From contig JABDNS010000126.1 of assembly GCA_013043705.1 (NCBI GenBank), forward strand, positions 1 to 55,698: 55,698 bases of DNA, in the 5' to 3' direction. Below are positions 44,244-55,137 of the stretch, piece after piece (the first letter of the stretch is position 1; each line of letters begins with the position of its first letter). A program made the position numbers and the translations under genes. Source of the DNA: Pseudomonadales bacterium. GTDB taxonomy: Bacteria > Pseudomonadota > Gammaproteobacteria > Pseudomonadales > UBA7434. Under the pieces are notes generated by a model, which was given only the letters and a program-made list of their open reading frames with translations, did not search any database and was not told where the DNA came from.

Positions 44244-45323
44244 ATGAGCCGTAAGTTTAATTTTTGCGCCGGTCCCGCGGCGCTACCCGAAGCTGTGCTT
44301 ACTAAAGCGCAGGGTGAAATGCTCGATTGGCATGGTCGCGGCCTATCGGTAATGGAAATGAGCCACCGCAGCGAAGAATTCGTTGCCATTGCAGAAGGTG
44401 CCGAAACTGCGCTGCGCAAGCTGATGAATATTTCCGATGAGTTTGCGGTGCTTTTTGTGCAAGGCGGCGCAACCCAGCAATTTTCTGCGGTGCCCATGAA
44501 CCTGCTTGGCGACAAAGCCGTTGCTAACTATGTGAACACCGGGCAGTGGTCGAAAAAAGCGATCAAGGAAGCGAGTAAATATTGCGAAGTTAATGTGGCG
44601 GCCACCAGTGAAGCGGAAAATTTTAGCTGCATTCCCTCTTTCGATAGCTGGAATATCGATCGTAGCGGCGCCTATTTGCATTACACGCCTAACGAAACCA
44701 TTGGTGGTGTTGAATTTTTCTGGGTGCCGCAGGTCGACATGCCGATAGTTGCCGATATGTCGTCGACAATTCTTTCTCGGCCTATCGATGTCAACCAGTT
44801 CGATGTTATTTACGCCGGTGCGCAAAAAAATATTGGCCCCTCCGGGCTTACGCTGGTTATTGCGCGGCGCGCGCTGCTGGGTAATGCGCATCCGCTAACG
44901 CCTTCGATGCTCGACTACAAGGTGCACGATGATGCAGGCTCTATGTCGAACACCCCGCCTGCGTATGCCTGGTATATGGCGGGGCTGGTTTTCGACTGGT
45001 TACTTGAGCAGGGTGGACTGGCCGCCATGGAGGCCATTAATCTGCGCAAGTCGAGCAAGCTCTACAATTTTATCGACGCTCATGATTTTTATGCCAACCC
45101 GGTAGAAATTGCCAGCCGCTCGCGTATGAACGTGCCCTTCACGCTAGCCGATAGCGGCCTCGACAAAGCTTTTCTCAGCGGCGCTGAAGAGCGTGGCTTA
45201 CTAAACCTGAAGGGGCATCGTTCGGTAGGTGGGATGCGTGCTTCTATCTACAACGCTGTGCCGGAAGCGGCAGTAGATGCACTCATTGGCTATATGCAGG
45301 AGTTTGCCGCCGCAAACGCCTAG
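44244..45323 (+). CDS. serC: Phosphoserine aminotransferase
   Basis: FNFCAGPAALPEAVLTKAQGEMLDWHGRGLSVMEMSHRS...YAGAQKNIGPSGLTLVI. Confidence 0.97.
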   Translation: MSRKFNFCAGPAALPEAVLTKAQGEMLDWHGRGLSVMEMSHRSEEFVAIAEGAETALRKLMNISDEFAVLFVQGGATQQFSAVPMNLLGDKAVANYVNTGQWSKKAIKEASKYCEVNVAATSEAENFSCIPSFDSWNIDRSGAYLHYTPNETIGGVEFFWVPQVDMPIVADMSSTILSRPIDVNQFDVIYAGAQKNIGPSGLTLVIARRALLGNAHPLTPSMLDYKVHDDAGSMSNTPPAYAWYMAGLVFDWLLEQGGLAAMEAINLRKSSKLYNFIDAHDFYANPVEIASRSRMNVPFTLADSGLDKAFLSGAEERGLLNLKGHRSVGGMRASIYNAVPEAAVDALIGYMQEFAAANA

Positions 45324-45338
45324 CGACCAAACATCACT

Positions 45339-46436
45339 ATGGATAAAGAGCTGGAAAAACTTCGCGCCGACATCGATAGCATCGATGCTGAGCTGCAACG
45401 CCTGCTCAACGAGCGCGCCGCCTGTGCACAGCGCGTTGCGGAGGTAAAAACCCAGGCTGCTGCAGGCGGCGATGAGGGCGAGCCGGTTTTTTATCGGCCG
45501 GAGCGCGAAGCGCAAGTACTTCGCAAAGTCATGCAGCGCAACAGCGGCCCGCTGGAAGCAAAAACCGTTGCGCATATATTTCGCGAAATCATGTCGGCTT
45601 GCCTGGCGCTTGAGAAGCCCATTTCCGTGGCCTATCTTGGTCCGCAGGGTACCTTCACCGAAGCTGCGGCGCTTAAGCATTTTGGCAATGCCGCGCTGCG
45701 CGAGCCAAAAAATAATATTAGCGATATCTTTGCCGCGGTGCAGCGCCGCGAGTGCCAATATGGTGTGCTGCCGGTTGAAAATAGCACAGAGGGCATGGTT
45801 ACCCACACCATCGATAATTTTATCGCCTCGCCGTTAAAAATATGCGGCGAGTTGGAGTTGCCCATCGCTTTGCACCTGCTGGTTCAGCCGGATGCCGATC
45901 CCGCGCAGCTGGAAAAAATTTGTGCGCACCAGCAAGCTTTAGCGCAGTCGCGCAACTGGTTGCAGCAGCATTTCCCGGGTGTCGAGATAGAAGCAGTGAG
46001 TTCCAACGGTGAAGCGGCACGCATCGCAGCCAGCAACGCCCAGGTTGCGGCAGTGGCGGGCGAGATGGCAGCCGAGCGCTACGGGCTGGTGCACGTCGCT
46101 TCCGATATCCAGGACTACGCCGACAACACCACGCGCTTTTTGGTAATAGCGAACCAGGAAGTCCCCGCCAGTGGGCACGACAAAACCTCGTTAGTTGTTT
46201 CTACCCGCAACGAGCCGGGCGCGCTATATCATTTGCTCGCCTCGCTGAAGCGCGAGGGCATTAGCCTTACGCGCATCGAAACGCGTCCCTCGCGCACCGA
46301 AAACTGGGCCTATGTGTTTTTTATGGAATTTCACGGCCACCACCAGGAAGCGTCGGTGCAGCGCGTGATTGATGATTTCGTCAAGCGCGCCATCATGGTT
46401 AAGGTGCTTGGCTCTTACCCAGCTGCGGTGATTTGA
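45339..46436 (+). CDS. pheA: Bifunctional chorismate mutase/prephenate dehydratase
   Basis: N-terminal chorismate mutase; VAYLGPQGTFTEAAALKHFG; ACT region NEPGALYHLLASLKREGISLTRIETRPSR. Confidence 0.96.
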   Translation: MDKELEKLRADIDSIDAELQRLLNERAACAQRVAEVKTQAAAGGDEGEPVFYRPEREAQVLRKVMQRNSGPLEAKTVAHIFREIMSACLALEKPISVAYLGPQGTFTEAAALKHFGNAALREPKNNISDIFAAVQRRECQYGVLPVENSTEGMVTHTIDNFIASPLKICGELELPIALHLLVQPDADPAQLEKICAHQQALAQSRNWLQQHFPGVEIEAVSSNGEAARIAASNAQVAAVAGEMAAERYGLVHVASDIQDYADNTTRFLVIANQEVPASGHDKTSLVVSTRNEPGALYHLLASLKREGISLTRIETRPSRTENWAYVFFMEFHGHHQEASVQRVIDDFVKRAIMVKVLGSYPAAVI

Positions 46437-46487
46437 TGTTGTGTAGCAAGTTGCGTAGCCAGGCGAAACGCTTGGGGGTATGCGCCA

Positions 46488-47609
46488 ATGTTGATTGACT
46501 GGATTGCGCGTGCGCGCAGTGAAGTGCAGGGCATGCATCCCTACCAGGCTGGCAAGCCGTTAAAGGAAGCGCAACGCGAATTGGGTGTCGATAAGCTGGT
46601 CAAGCTTGCCAGCAACGAAAATCCGCACGGCCCTTCGCAAAAAGTGCTTGCAGCGATTCGCGAAGAGGCGCTGGATTGCAATCGCTATCCCGATTCAAAC
46701 GGCTATTACCTGAAACAAATGTTGGCCGCGCAGCATGGCGTCGAGCCGGCCGCAATAACCCTGGGTAACGGCTCCAATGATGTGCTCGAATTGGTCGCCA
46801 GTGCCTACCTGGATCATCGCTATAGCGCGGTATATAGCGAGTACGCGTTTGTGGTTTATCAATTGGCGGTGCAGCGAAGTGGCGCGCGCGCCAAGGTAGC
46901 GGCGGCGCGCGATTACGCACACGACCTGGAGGCCATGCTCAATTGCGTGGATGCCGATACCCGCGTTGTTTTCATCGCGAATCCGAACAACCCCACCGGT
47001 GGATACCTGGCCGAAAAAGATCTGCTGGCGTTTCTTGCCGCGCTGGATCCGGGCATCGTAGTGGTACTGGACGAAGCGTATTACGAGTATGTTGCTGCGC
47101 AAGATTATCCCAGTGGCGTCGCGCTTCAGTCGCAGTTTTCCAATCTGGTGGTAACGCGAACTTTTTCCAAAGCACATGGCCTGAGTGGCCTGCGCATTGG
47201 CTATGCTGTGTCGCACCCCGATATTGCCGACGCGCTGAACCGCGTTCGCGCGCCCTTTAATGTGAGCTCATTGGCACTGGCTGCGGCACAAGCCGCGCTG
47301 GCCGACGAGGCGCATATTGTGCAAGCGGTTAACACCAACGATGCAGGTATGCAGCAGCTCACCGATGGCCTGGAGGCGCTGGGCTTTTGGCATATCCCCT
47401 CGGTCGCAAACTTTATAAGCTTTCAGGCTGGTGGCACGGGCCAGCATAAGCATGGCGCCGCGGCGCTTAACCAGGCATTGCTGAGCGAGGGTGTAATCAT
47501 CCGGCCACTGGCTAACTATGCAATGCCAGACCACCTTCGCGTTAGTATTGGTTTGCCTGAAGAGAACGCTTTTTTTCTCGATAAGCTGGCCAAGCTCAAC
47601 AGCGCCTGA
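46488..47609 (+). CDS. hisC2: Histidinol-phosphate/aromatic aminotransferase (HisC2 type)
   Basis: VKLASNENPHGPSQKVLAAIREEALDCNRYPDSNGYYLKQML...TRTFSKAHGLSGLRIGYAVS. Confidence 0.94.
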   Translation: MLIDWIARARSEVQGMHPYQAGKPLKEAQRELGVDKLVKLASNENPHGPSQKVLAAIREEALDCNRYPDSNGYYLKQMLAAQHGVEPAAITLGNGSNDVLELVASAYLDHRYSAVYSEYAFVVYQLAVQRSGARAKVAAARDYAHDLEAMLNCVDADTRVVFIANPNNPTGGYLAEKDLLAFLAALDPGIVVVLDEAYYEYVAAQDYPSGVALQSQFSNLVVTRTFSKAHGLSGLRIGYAVSHPDIADALNRVRAPFNVSSLALAAAQAALADEAHIVQAVNTNDAGMQQLTDGLEALGFWHIPSVANFISFQAGGTGQHKHGAAALNQALLSEGVIIRPLANYAMPDHLRVSIGLPEENAFFLDKLAKLNSA

Positions 47610-47705
47610 ATGCGCTGGCGGTATCGCTTTTTTCGCCAGTTATTTGCCATTGAATTGTTAGCACGCTATTTACATAGTTAATTTTTTTTCGAAAGCAGGT
47701 TTACA

Positions 47706-48587
47706 TTGAGTAACAAAATTTTTCATAGCATCGCTATTCTAGGTGTCGGCTTAATCGGTGGTTCGCTGGGTTTGGCTGTCAAAGCCGCGGGCTCGGTGGC
47801 TGAAGTACGAGGTTGGGGTCGCAACAGCGCGCGATTACAGCGCGCGCTGGATTTGGGTGCCGTCGATACGGTGACTAGCGATTTGGCAGAAGTGCTACAC
47901 GGCGTGGACTGCGCGATTATTGCAACGCCAACCCAGCATGCCGAACAGTTGTTGCTTGAAACGCTAAACGCAGCGTCGGATACCACGATTATCAGTGATG
48001 TTGCCAGCGTGAAAGCCAATTTGGCCGATGCCCTGCAGCTTGCAGCGTGCGCGGAAGCAAAAAAGGCGCAAGTGGTGTTGGCACATCCGATTGCCGGTTC
48101 AGAGCAAAGCGGGGTCGAAGCGGCAAGCGCCACCTTGTTCAATGACCAGCGTGTAATCCTTACACCGCTAGCCAATACCAGGCCTGGCGCAGTTGATAAA
48201 GTTTCAGCGCTTTGGCGAAGCGTGGGTGCGCAACTGCACAGTATGGACGCAGAACTTCACGATAGGGTGCTGGGCCATACCAGTCATTTGCCGCATGTGC
48301 TGGCCTATGCGTTGGTCGATTACCTGAATAGGCAGCCTGAGTCCGAATTGATGTTTACTTTCGCCGGTGGCGGTTTTCGCGATTTCACGCGTATCGCCGC
48401 ATCGGACCCTCGCATGTGGCGAGAAATTTCGTTGGCCAATCGCGAGGCCTTGTTGGACGCTTTGCGCGGCTACCAAGGTCAGTTGCAATTAATGGTGGAT
48501 GCATTGGAAAACAGCGATGGCGATACGCTGGAAGCCAGTTTTGGCCGCGCAAAAACCGCGCGCGATGCGTTCAAGCCGGGGGAATGA
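47706..48587 (+). CDS. tyrA: Prephenate dehydrogenase
   Basis: TTG start; [55 protein letters not shown]. Confidence 0.95.
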   Translation: MSNKIFHSIAILGVGLIGGSLGLAVKAAGSVAEVRGWGRNSARLQRALDLGAVDTVTSDLAEVLHGVDCAIIATPTQHAEQLLLETLNAASDTTIISDVASVKANLADALQLAACAEAKKAQVVLAHPIAGSEQSGVEAASATLFNDQRVILTPLANTRPGAVDKVSALWRSVGAQLHSMDAELHDRVLGHTSHLPHVLAYALVDYLNRQPESELMFTFAGGGFRDFTRIAASDPRMWREISLANREALLDALRGYQGQLQLMVDALENSDGDTLEASFGRAKTARDAFKPGE

Positions 48588-48591
48588 TTTT

Positions 48592-49926
48592 TTGAAACTC
48601 ATTGCACATGGCCCTATCGATAGCAGTGCTGGCAGCGAAGGATTGCATGGTGCTATTCGCGTGCCTGGCGATAAATCTATTTCGCACCGCTCGATTATGC
48701 TTGGCTCTATTGCCGAGGGCCAAACCCGCGTGCAAGGCTTTTTGCAAGGCGCCGACGCATTGGCAACGTTGGAGGCATTTCGCGCCATGGGCGTGCGCAT
48801 CGACAATGCTGGCAACGATGGTTTGGTGGTGCACGGCGTGGGATTGCACGGGCTGCGCGCCCCCCACCAGCCACTGGATTTGGGCAACTCGGGCACTTCC
48901 ATGCGCTTGCTGGCGGGGTTACTAGCGGGGCAGCATTTCGACAGCGTGCTCAAAGGCGACAGCTCATTGTCCGGCAGGCCAATGAATCGAGTCGCCGCGC
49001 CGCTTCGCGAGATGGGCGCGCGTATTGATACTGAAGCCGAAGGCCGACCGCCGCTGCACATTTACGGTGGCAATGCGCTAAAGGGCATTAGCTATCAAAT
49101 GCCGCTGGCCAGTGCGCAGGTGAAGTCTTGTTTATTGTTGGCCGGTTTGTATGCCGATGGCGAAACCCGCGTTACCGAGCCGGCGCCAACGCGCGATCAT
49201 ACCGAGCGCATGTTGCAGGGTTTTGGTTATAAAGTGCGGCGCGACGGCGCCACGGCTATCGTGCAGGGCGGCGGGCGCTTGTGCGGCACTGATATTGATG
49301 TGCCGGGCGATATTTCATCCGCTGCATTTTTCCTGGTTGCGGCCAGTATTACGCCGGGCTCGGTGCTTAGGCTCGAACACGTGGGCGTTAACCCGACGCG
49401 CACCGGGGTTATCGATATCCTGCAACTGATGGGCGCCGATATTGAATTGTCGAAGCATCGCGATGTAGGCGGCGAGCCGGTGGCCGATATCACGGTGCGC
49501 GCCGCCACATTAAAGGGTATCGCGATACCGCCGGCGCTGGTGCCGCTGGCCATCGACGAATTTCCGGTGCTGTTTATCGCCGCTGCCTGCGCAAACGGCG
49601 AGACCATTGTTAGCGGCGCCGAAGAGTTGCGCGTGAAAGAGAGCGACCGTATCCAGGCCATGGTCGACGGCCTGCAGCAATTGGGGGTGCAAGCCAATGG
49701 CACGGCCGATGGTGCGGTGATTAGAGGCGGCGCGATGGGCGTGGGGCAGGCAGGGGTGTCTATTGAGTGCCACCACGACCACCGCATTGCAATGGCATTT
49801 GGTGTGGCTGGCTGTCGTGCGCACTGCCGCATTGCGGTGCCGGGCTGTGACAATATCGCTACTTCATTTCCAAATTTTGGCGAACTGGCCGCGGCGGTTG
49901 GTATGCCGGTTAATATAGAAACCTGA
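48592..49926 (+). CDS. aroA: 3-phosphoshikimate 1-carboxyvinyltransferase (EPSP synthase)
   Basis: TTG start 4 nt after the tyrA stop; [24 protein letters not shown]...[19 protein letters not shown]. Frame open upstream to at least 48499. Confidence 0.95.
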   Translation: MKLIAHGPIDSSAGSEGLHGAIRVPGDKSISHRSIMLGSIAEGQTRVQGFLQGADALATLEAFRAMGVRIDNAGNDGLVVHGVGLHGLRAPHQPLDLGNSGTSMRLLAGLLAGQHFDSVLKGDSSLSGRPMNRVAAPLREMGARIDTEAEGRPPLHIYGGNALKGISYQMPLASAQVKSCLLLAGLYADGETRVTEPAPTRDHTERMLQGFGYKVRRDGATAIVQGGGRLCGTDIDVPGDISSAAFFLVAASITPGSVLRLEHVGVNPTRTGVIDILQLMGADIELSKHRDVGGEPVADITVRAATLKGIAIPPALVPLAIDEFPVLFIAAACANGETIVSGAEELRVKESDRIQAMVDGLQQLGVQANGTADGAVIRGGAMGVGQAGVSIECHHDHRIAMAFGVAGCRAHCRIAVPGCDNIATSFPNFGELAAAVGMPVNIET

Positions 49927-49935
49927 AGCTATGGT

Positions 49936-50676
49936 TTGCGGCTGGGGCTTAGCGTATTGAGTGAACGCAAAACATCAACGTTGTCGCGCGTGCCGGTGAT
50001 TACTATCGACGGTCCGGGCGGTGCGGGCAAGGGCACCGTTGCCAAGCGCGTGGCCTCTGCACTGGGTTGGCACCTGCTCGATAGTGGCATGATCTATCGC
50101 CTGCTCGCGCTCGCTTCTATTATTCACAAGGTGGCGGCCGACAATGAAGCCAGCCTGGCATCGATAGCGGCTGCGCTGGATGTGCGTTTTGTAGCCGACG
50201 ACGAGAGCGAGGGCGTGCGCGCCTGGCTCGAGGGCGAAGACGTTACCGATCAGGTGCGCTCCGAAGATGTGGGCCTGGTGGCCAGCAAAGTGGCGGCGCT
50301 GCCGGCGGTGCGGAGCGCGCTGCTCGATCGCCAGCGCGGCTTCGCCCAGGCACCCGGGCTGGTAGCCGACGGGCGCGATATGGGCACCATAGTGTTTACC
50401 GCTGCGCCGCTGAAGGTCTACCTGACGGCCAGCGTCGACGCCCGTGCAGATCGACGGCATAAACAGTTGCTCGAAAAGGGCCAAAGTGGTAGTCTCGCCC
50501 GCCTCGCGGAGGCCATAGCCGCTCGCGACAAGAGCGATATGGAACGCAAGGTGGCGCCACTCAAGCCCGCTCCCGACGCGTTTTATATCGACAGCACCGA
50601 CATGAGTATCGACGAGGTCTGTTCGGCTATTCTTGAACAGGTTTACCGGCGCAAGCTGGCAGAGGTCGAATTGTAG
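49936..50676 (+). CDS. cmk: Cytidylate kinase
   Basis: VPVITIDGPGGAGKGTVAKRVASALGWHLLDSGMIYRLLAL. Start uncertain (TTG 49936, TTG 49957 or GTG 49990). Confidence 0.94.
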   Translation: MRLGLSVLSERKTSTLSRVPVITIDGPGGAGKGTVAKRVASALGWHLLDSGMIYRLLALASIIHKVAADNEASLASIAAALDVRFVADDESEGVRAWLEGEDVTDQVRSEDVGLVASKVAALPAVRSALLDRQRGFAQAPGLVADGRDMGTIVFTAAPLKVYLTASVDARADRRHKQLLEKGQSGSLARLAEAIAARDKSDMERKVAPLKPAPDAFYIDSTDMSIDEVCSAILEQVYRRKLAEVEL

Positions 50677-50704
50677 GGCCCAGAAAATTGTAGGGTCCAG
50701 AAAG
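50671..50704. repeat. 17-bp tandem duplication spanning the cmk stop codon
   Basis: ttgtagggcccagaaaa / ttgtagggtccagaaag. Confidence 0.75.
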
Positions 50705-50897
50705 TTGTGCTGTAACGCGAATGGCCTCGTGCGCTTCGCTTTTAACCGCCATCAATACATCGTTATCCAGTATCTGTATTGTCGGCATTTACTCACTACT
50801 CCGTGCTTGCTGGAGCCCGGAACAACGACGTGTTTGTTGCCTGTGCTGCGAGTCCTCGCATACCGGTGTGCTTTTGCACCCGCCTGCCTTTTTCAAA

Positions 50898-50926
50898 CTG
50901 ACAGTTTGTCTTGCGCCGCTTATAGG
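50898..50926 (+). promoter_or_regulatory. Candidate sigma-70-type promoter for rpsA
   Basis: CTGACA - 17 bp - TATAGG, about 95 nt upstream of the rpsA ATG. Confidence 0.4.
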
Positions 50927-51018
50927 GTTCAGCCTGCTATGCAAAAGCATGGCCTGCGTAATGCTATGCGCTTTTGCGCTGGTAACGTCCGCGACATCAA
51001 AATTTGGAATACAACATT

Positions 51019-52695
51019 ATGAGCGAATCATTCGCAGATCTGTTTGAAGAGAGTTTGAAGTCTATCGAGATGCACCCCGGTGCCATCATCACAGGTGTGG
51101 TGCTCGATATCGACAGCGACTGGGTTACCGTACACGCGGGCCTAAAGTCCGAGGGTGTTATCCCTCGCAACCAGTTTGTAGAAGACAACGGTGAGTTCAA
51201 TATCGTTGTGGGCGATACCGTGCAGGTGGCGCTGGAAGCCGTAGAAGACGGCTTCGGCGAGACCAAGCTATCTCGCGAAAAAGCGCGTCGCATGGAAGCC
51301 TGGGGCGCGCTCGAAGCTGCGTTCGAAGCCGAAGAAGTGGTTACCGGTGTTATCAACGGTAAGGTTAAAGGTGGCTTCACGGTCGACATCAATACCATTC
51401 GCGCATTCCTGCCAGGATCGCTGGTCGATGTGCGCCCGCTGCGCGATACCGCGCACCTGGAAGGCAAGCCGCTTGAATTTAAAGTCATCAAGCTGGACGC
51501 CAAGCGCAACAACATCGTGCTGTCTCGCCGTGCCGTGATGGAGAAGGCCAACAGTGCCGAGCGCGAAGAACTGCTGAAAAACCTCGAGGAAGGCCAGCAG
51601 CTCAAGGGTATCGTTAAAAACCTTACCGACTATGGCGCGTTTGTCGATCTCGGCGGTGTGGATGGCCTGTTGCACATTACCGACATGGCCTGGAAGCGCA
51701 TCAAGCATCCTAGCGAAATCGTTGCGGTGGGCGATGAAATTGAAGTTAAAGTGCTCAAGTTCGATCGAGAGAAAAACCGCGTATCGCTTGGCCTCAAGCA
51801 ACTTGGCGCCGACCCATGGGCCGATATCAAAGCGCGCTACCCCGAGAAAACAGTGGTTAAGGGCGTTATCACCAACCTTACCGATTACGGTTGCTTCGCC
51901 GAGCTTGAAAGCGGCGTAGAGGGCCTGGTGCACGTATCTGAAATGGATTGGACCAACAAGAACGTGCATCCGTCAAAGATCGTCAGCCTTGGCGACGAAG
52001 TGGATGTGATGATCCTGGATATCGACGAAGAGCGTCGTCGTATTTCACTCGGTATCAAGCAATGCACACAAAATCCTTGGGATGCATTCGGTTCACAGCA
52101 CGCCAAAGGCGATAAGATCAAAGGTACCATCAAGTCGATTACCGATTTCGGTATCTTTATTGGTCTCGATGGCGCTATCGACGGATTGGTTCACCTTTCT
52201 GATATCTCATGGAACGAGCCTGGCGAAGAAGCGGTGCGCGCCTACGACAAGGGCGACGAAATCGAAACCGTTATCCTTTCAATCGACCCTGAGCGCGAGC
52301 GAATCTCACTGGGTGTTAAACAGCTCGACGAGGACCCGTTCAGTGAGTTCGTTGCCGAGAACGACAAAGGCAAGATTGTGAAGGGCACGGTTAAGTCGAT
52401 GGATGCCAAGCAGGCCATTATTGAACTTGGCGATGATATTGAAGGCATCCTGAAAGCGTCAGAAATTTCTCGCGATAAGGTTGAAGATGTTCGCAACGTG
52501 CTCAAGGAAGGCGAAGAGGTAGAGGTTAAGGTGATCAGTGTCGATCGCAAGAACCGCGTGATCTCATTGTCAATCAAAGCCAAGGACATGCAAGATGAAA
52601 AGGATGCGGTCCGCCAGCATCGCGAGCAGGAGCCGACGCAGGAAGCGGTAACCACCATCGGCGGCCTGATCAAGGCCAAGCTGGACGACAAGTAA
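51019..52695 (+). CDS. rpsA: 30S ribosomal protein S1
   Basis: [49 protein letters not shown]...; repeated S1 domains. Confidence 0.98.
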   Translation: MSESFADLFEESLKSIEMHPGAIITGVVLDIDSDWVTVHAGLKSEGVIPRNQFVEDNGEFNIVVGDTVQVALEAVEDGFGETKLSREKARRMEAWGALEAAFEAEEVVTGVINGKVKGGFTVDINTIRAFLPGSLVDVRPLRDTAHLEGKPLEFKVIKLDAKRNNIVLSRRAVMEKANSAEREELLKNLEEGQQLKGIVKNLTDYGAFVDLGGVDGLLHITDMAWKRIKHPSEIVAVGDEIEVKVLKFDREKNRVSLGLKQLGADPWADIKARYPEKTVVKGVITNLTDYGCFAELESGVEGLVHVSEMDWTNKNVHPSKIVSLGDEVDVMILDIDEERRRISLGIKQCTQNPWDAFGSQHAKGDKIKGTIKSITDFGIFIGLDGAIDGLVHLSDISWNEPGEEAVRAYDKGDEIETVILSIDPERERISLGVKQLDEDPFSEFVAENDKGKIVKGTVKSMDAKQAIIELGDDIEGILKASEISRDKVEDVRNVLKEGEEVEVKVISVDRKNRVISLSIKAKDMQDEKDAVRQHREQEPTQEAVTTIGGLIKAKLDDK

Positions 52696-53085
52696 GCGCG
52701 CAATTCCCGGGGTGGCGTGCATCAGCGCGCCACCTCGAACTTGTCTCAAAAAATCCCCGCTCAATCCTCCTCCGTTCCGCGCATATCTTGCGAGTACTCC
52801 ACGGCGATTTTTTCTACCAGCTGGCGGTTTGTTCCTTTCATCATTCTCGCGCCAGGCCCTGCTGCAATTCGCATCGCGGCACCGTGATCTTTGTGCAACT
52901 GTGACCTGCTTGGTCATTTCGGCTGCGAATCACTCCGAATCGCTTGTTTTATAAGCAATTTTTTATACCACAGCGCTGGTAGCCACGTATCCCTTGTCTA
53001 TAATAAACAAGAGCTTGCCGCAGTTCCCCTGTGGAAAAGTCCATTGTCGCAAGGCGCCGAAGAGCGCCTCGCGCGGGGTAGATAA

Positions 53086-53394
53086 ATGACCAAATCCGAA
53101 TTGATCGAGCGCATCGCTTTGCGCCAGAACCAGCTTTCGACGAAAGATGTCGAGCTGGCGGTCAAATGTGTGATAGACCAGATGGTCGACGGCCTGTCGT
53201 CGGGCGAGCGTATCGAAATTCGCGGCTTTGGCAGTTTTAGCTTGCACTATCGCGCGCCGCGCATCGGCAGAAATCCGAAGACCGGGGAAAAAGTCGAGCT
53301 GGTCGGCAAGCATGTGCCCCATTTCAAACCTGGCAAGGAAATGCGCGATCGCGTGAACGCCAGCTTGAACCGCTACCCTAGCGCCGCCAGCTAG
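53086..53394 (+). CDS. ihfB: Integration host factor subunit beta
   Basis: [70 protein letters not shown]. Confidence 0.97.
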   Translation: MTKSELIERIALRQNQLSTKDVELAVKCVIDQMVDGLSSGERIEIRGFGSFSLHYRAPRIGRNPKTGEKVELVGKHVPHFKPGKEMRDRVNASLNRYPSAAS

Positions 53395-53630
53395 ACCCTT
53401 TTTCAGGCTAGCTTTTTTACACCCAGCCTCTTTTACATCCAGTCCCCAGCATTTTCGCTAACATAATTGCTACGCGCGCGAGCCAGCGTTTTGTTGTATT
53501 GCCATCATATTGCTGTGCACTTGCGCGCCGCCGGCGTAGCATTGTTAAATTTGCCCGCGCCAACAAAAGCACTGGCTGCGCCTGAATCTGCTTGGCGTAT
53601 AATGAGACAAGAATCAAAAAGGGAGTGACC

Positions 53631-53915
53631 ATGCGTATTTTAAAAACCTTGCTGTTACTTGCAATAATATTGGTGTTCGCGTTTTTTTCGCTGGCATTCA
53701 TTACTCACAACCAGGGTAATGCAGTTATCGATTTGCTGTTTATTCCGCCAATAGAGGCGCGCCTGGCCAGTTGGTTAATTGGTTTTTTTGTAGTGGGTGT
53801 TGTGCTTGGCCTGTTTGCGTCAACACTCATGCTGCTGGCTGAGCGTACGCGCCGCAAGCGCACTGAAAAGCGAATGCAAAACACCTCCAAGCTATTGTCG
53901 GGCTATCACTCCTGA
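53631..53915 (+). CDS. lapA: Lipopolysaccharide assembly protein LapA
   Basis: MRILKTLLLLAIILVFAFFSLAFITHNQGNAVIDLLF..., two TMs; directly upstream of lapB. Confidence 0.92.
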   Translation: MRILKTLLLLAIILVFAFFSLAFITHNQGNAVIDLLFIPPIEARLASWLIGFFVVGVVLGLFASTLMLLAERTRRKRTEKRMQNTSKLLSGYHS

Positions 53916-53918
53916 TCA

Positions 53919-55133
53919 ATGGATGACTTTGCACTGCTTGGGCTGCTGACGCTTGCCATTGCAATCGGATTTTTTCTTGGGCGTCGTTCCCAGCGCGAAC
54001 AAAAAAACGGTTTTACGCCCGATAAAAACTACTACCAGGGCCTGAACTACCTGCTCAACGAGGAACCCGACAAAGCAGTGGAAGAGTTTGTCGCTTCGCT
54101 GGATGTCAATTCCCATACGCTCGAAACGCACCTGGCGCTGGGTAAGCTCATGCGCAGGCAGGGGCAGGTCGATCGTGCTATCCGCATTCACCAAAATCTT
54201 TTGGCCCGACCTGTATTAGAAGACAAAGCCCAGCACCAGGTGCACCTGGAGTTGGCGCGTGACTTTATGGCCGCTGGATTACTCGACAGGGCTGAAGTGC
54301 TGCTGCAGGAAGTGATTGGCGAGTCCAGCGAGCTGCGCGGCATCGCCCAGCGTTATTTACTGGATATTTTCCAGGACGAACGCGAATGGCAGGATGCCAT
54401 TGATGTGGCTAACTCGCTTGTGCAAAGCCGCTATATAAAAAGCAATCCGGACGCGCGCCGCGAGATCCTGCGCATGATCGCGCATTTTCACTGCGAGTTG
54501 GCGGAGGCTGCTATGAGTAGTGGTAACGCGAGTGCGGCCCGGCAGTACCTGGACGGCGCCGCCAGTGTCGACAAGGGCGTTTTTCGTGTGGCACTGCTAA
54601 TGGCAGCCAACGATAACGCGCAAGGTCGTTACAAGCAGGTAATCAAAACGCTTTCCAAGCTGGAACTGCAAAACCCCGACTGGTTCTGGATGTGCCTGCC
54701 GGCGTTACAGGAGGCCTACCAAAAACAAAACGGTGCGCGTGGTTTCGAGCTATTTTCACGCCACTTGCAATCGCACGTGGAAAATCGCGATGCCACGCCG
54801 GTGATAATGTATTTGGTCGACCAACTGATTCAGCGCGCGGGCGAAGACCCGGCCAGGATGGGCCAGGCCATCGACCTGCTAGCCGACTTCAATAGGCGGC
54901 ACAACTCCCTGGCTGCAACCAATAAGCTAGTTGAGCTGCGCACCCATGCCGGCGGCAACAGCGGCAATCATGATGTGCTGCGCCTGCAGGCAAAGGTGAG
55001 CGAGCTGCTTGAATTACAAAGCGTGTTTCGCTGCGGCCACTGCGGTTTTACCGGCCGGCAACTGCACTGGCGCTGCCCGAGTTGCAAAACCTGGGAGTCG
55101 ATGTGCTCGACCGAGCGCGGCACCGCTGCTTGA
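53919..55133 (+). CDS. lapB: Lipopolysaccharide assembly protein LapB (TPR plus rubredoxin-like metal site)
   Basis: YYQGLNYLLNEEPDKAVEEFVASLDVNSHTLETHLALGKLMRRQGQVDRAIRIHQNLL; C-terminal CGHCGFTGRQLHWRCPSC. Confidence 0.95.
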   Translation: MDDFALLGLLTLAIAIGFFLGRRSQREQKNGFTPDKNYYQGLNYLLNEEPDKAVEEFVASLDVNSHTLETHLALGKLMRRQGQVDRAIRIHQNLLARPVLEDKAQHQVHLELARDFMAAGLLDRAEVLLQEVIGESSELRGIAQRYLLDIFQDEREWQDAIDVANSLVQSRYIKSNPDARREILRMIAHFHCELAEAAMSSGNASAARQYLDGAASVDKGVFRVALLMAANDNAQGRYKQVIKTLSKLELQNPDWFWMCLPALQEAYQKQNGARGFELFSRHLQSHVENRDATPVIMYLVDQLIQRAGEDPARMGQAIDLLADFNRRHNSLAATNKLVELRTHAGGNSGNHDVLRLQAKVSELLELQSVFRCGHCGFTGRQLHWRCPSCKTWESMCSTERGTAA

Positions 55134-55137
55134 CTCG

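Noticed and set aside
47615-47639. Inverted repeat ctggcg...cgccag after hisC2
   Set aside because: Long 13-nt loop, 6-bp stem and only a weak T-rich tail; insufficient for a terminator call.
50633-51022. 129-aa ORF between cmk and rpsA
   Set aside because: Overlaps the cmk end and rpsA leader; Cys/Leu-rich composition with no recognisable domain.
52700-52740. Inverted repeat ggtggcg...cgccacc after rpsA
   Set aside because: No following T-tract, so not called as a Rho-independent terminator.
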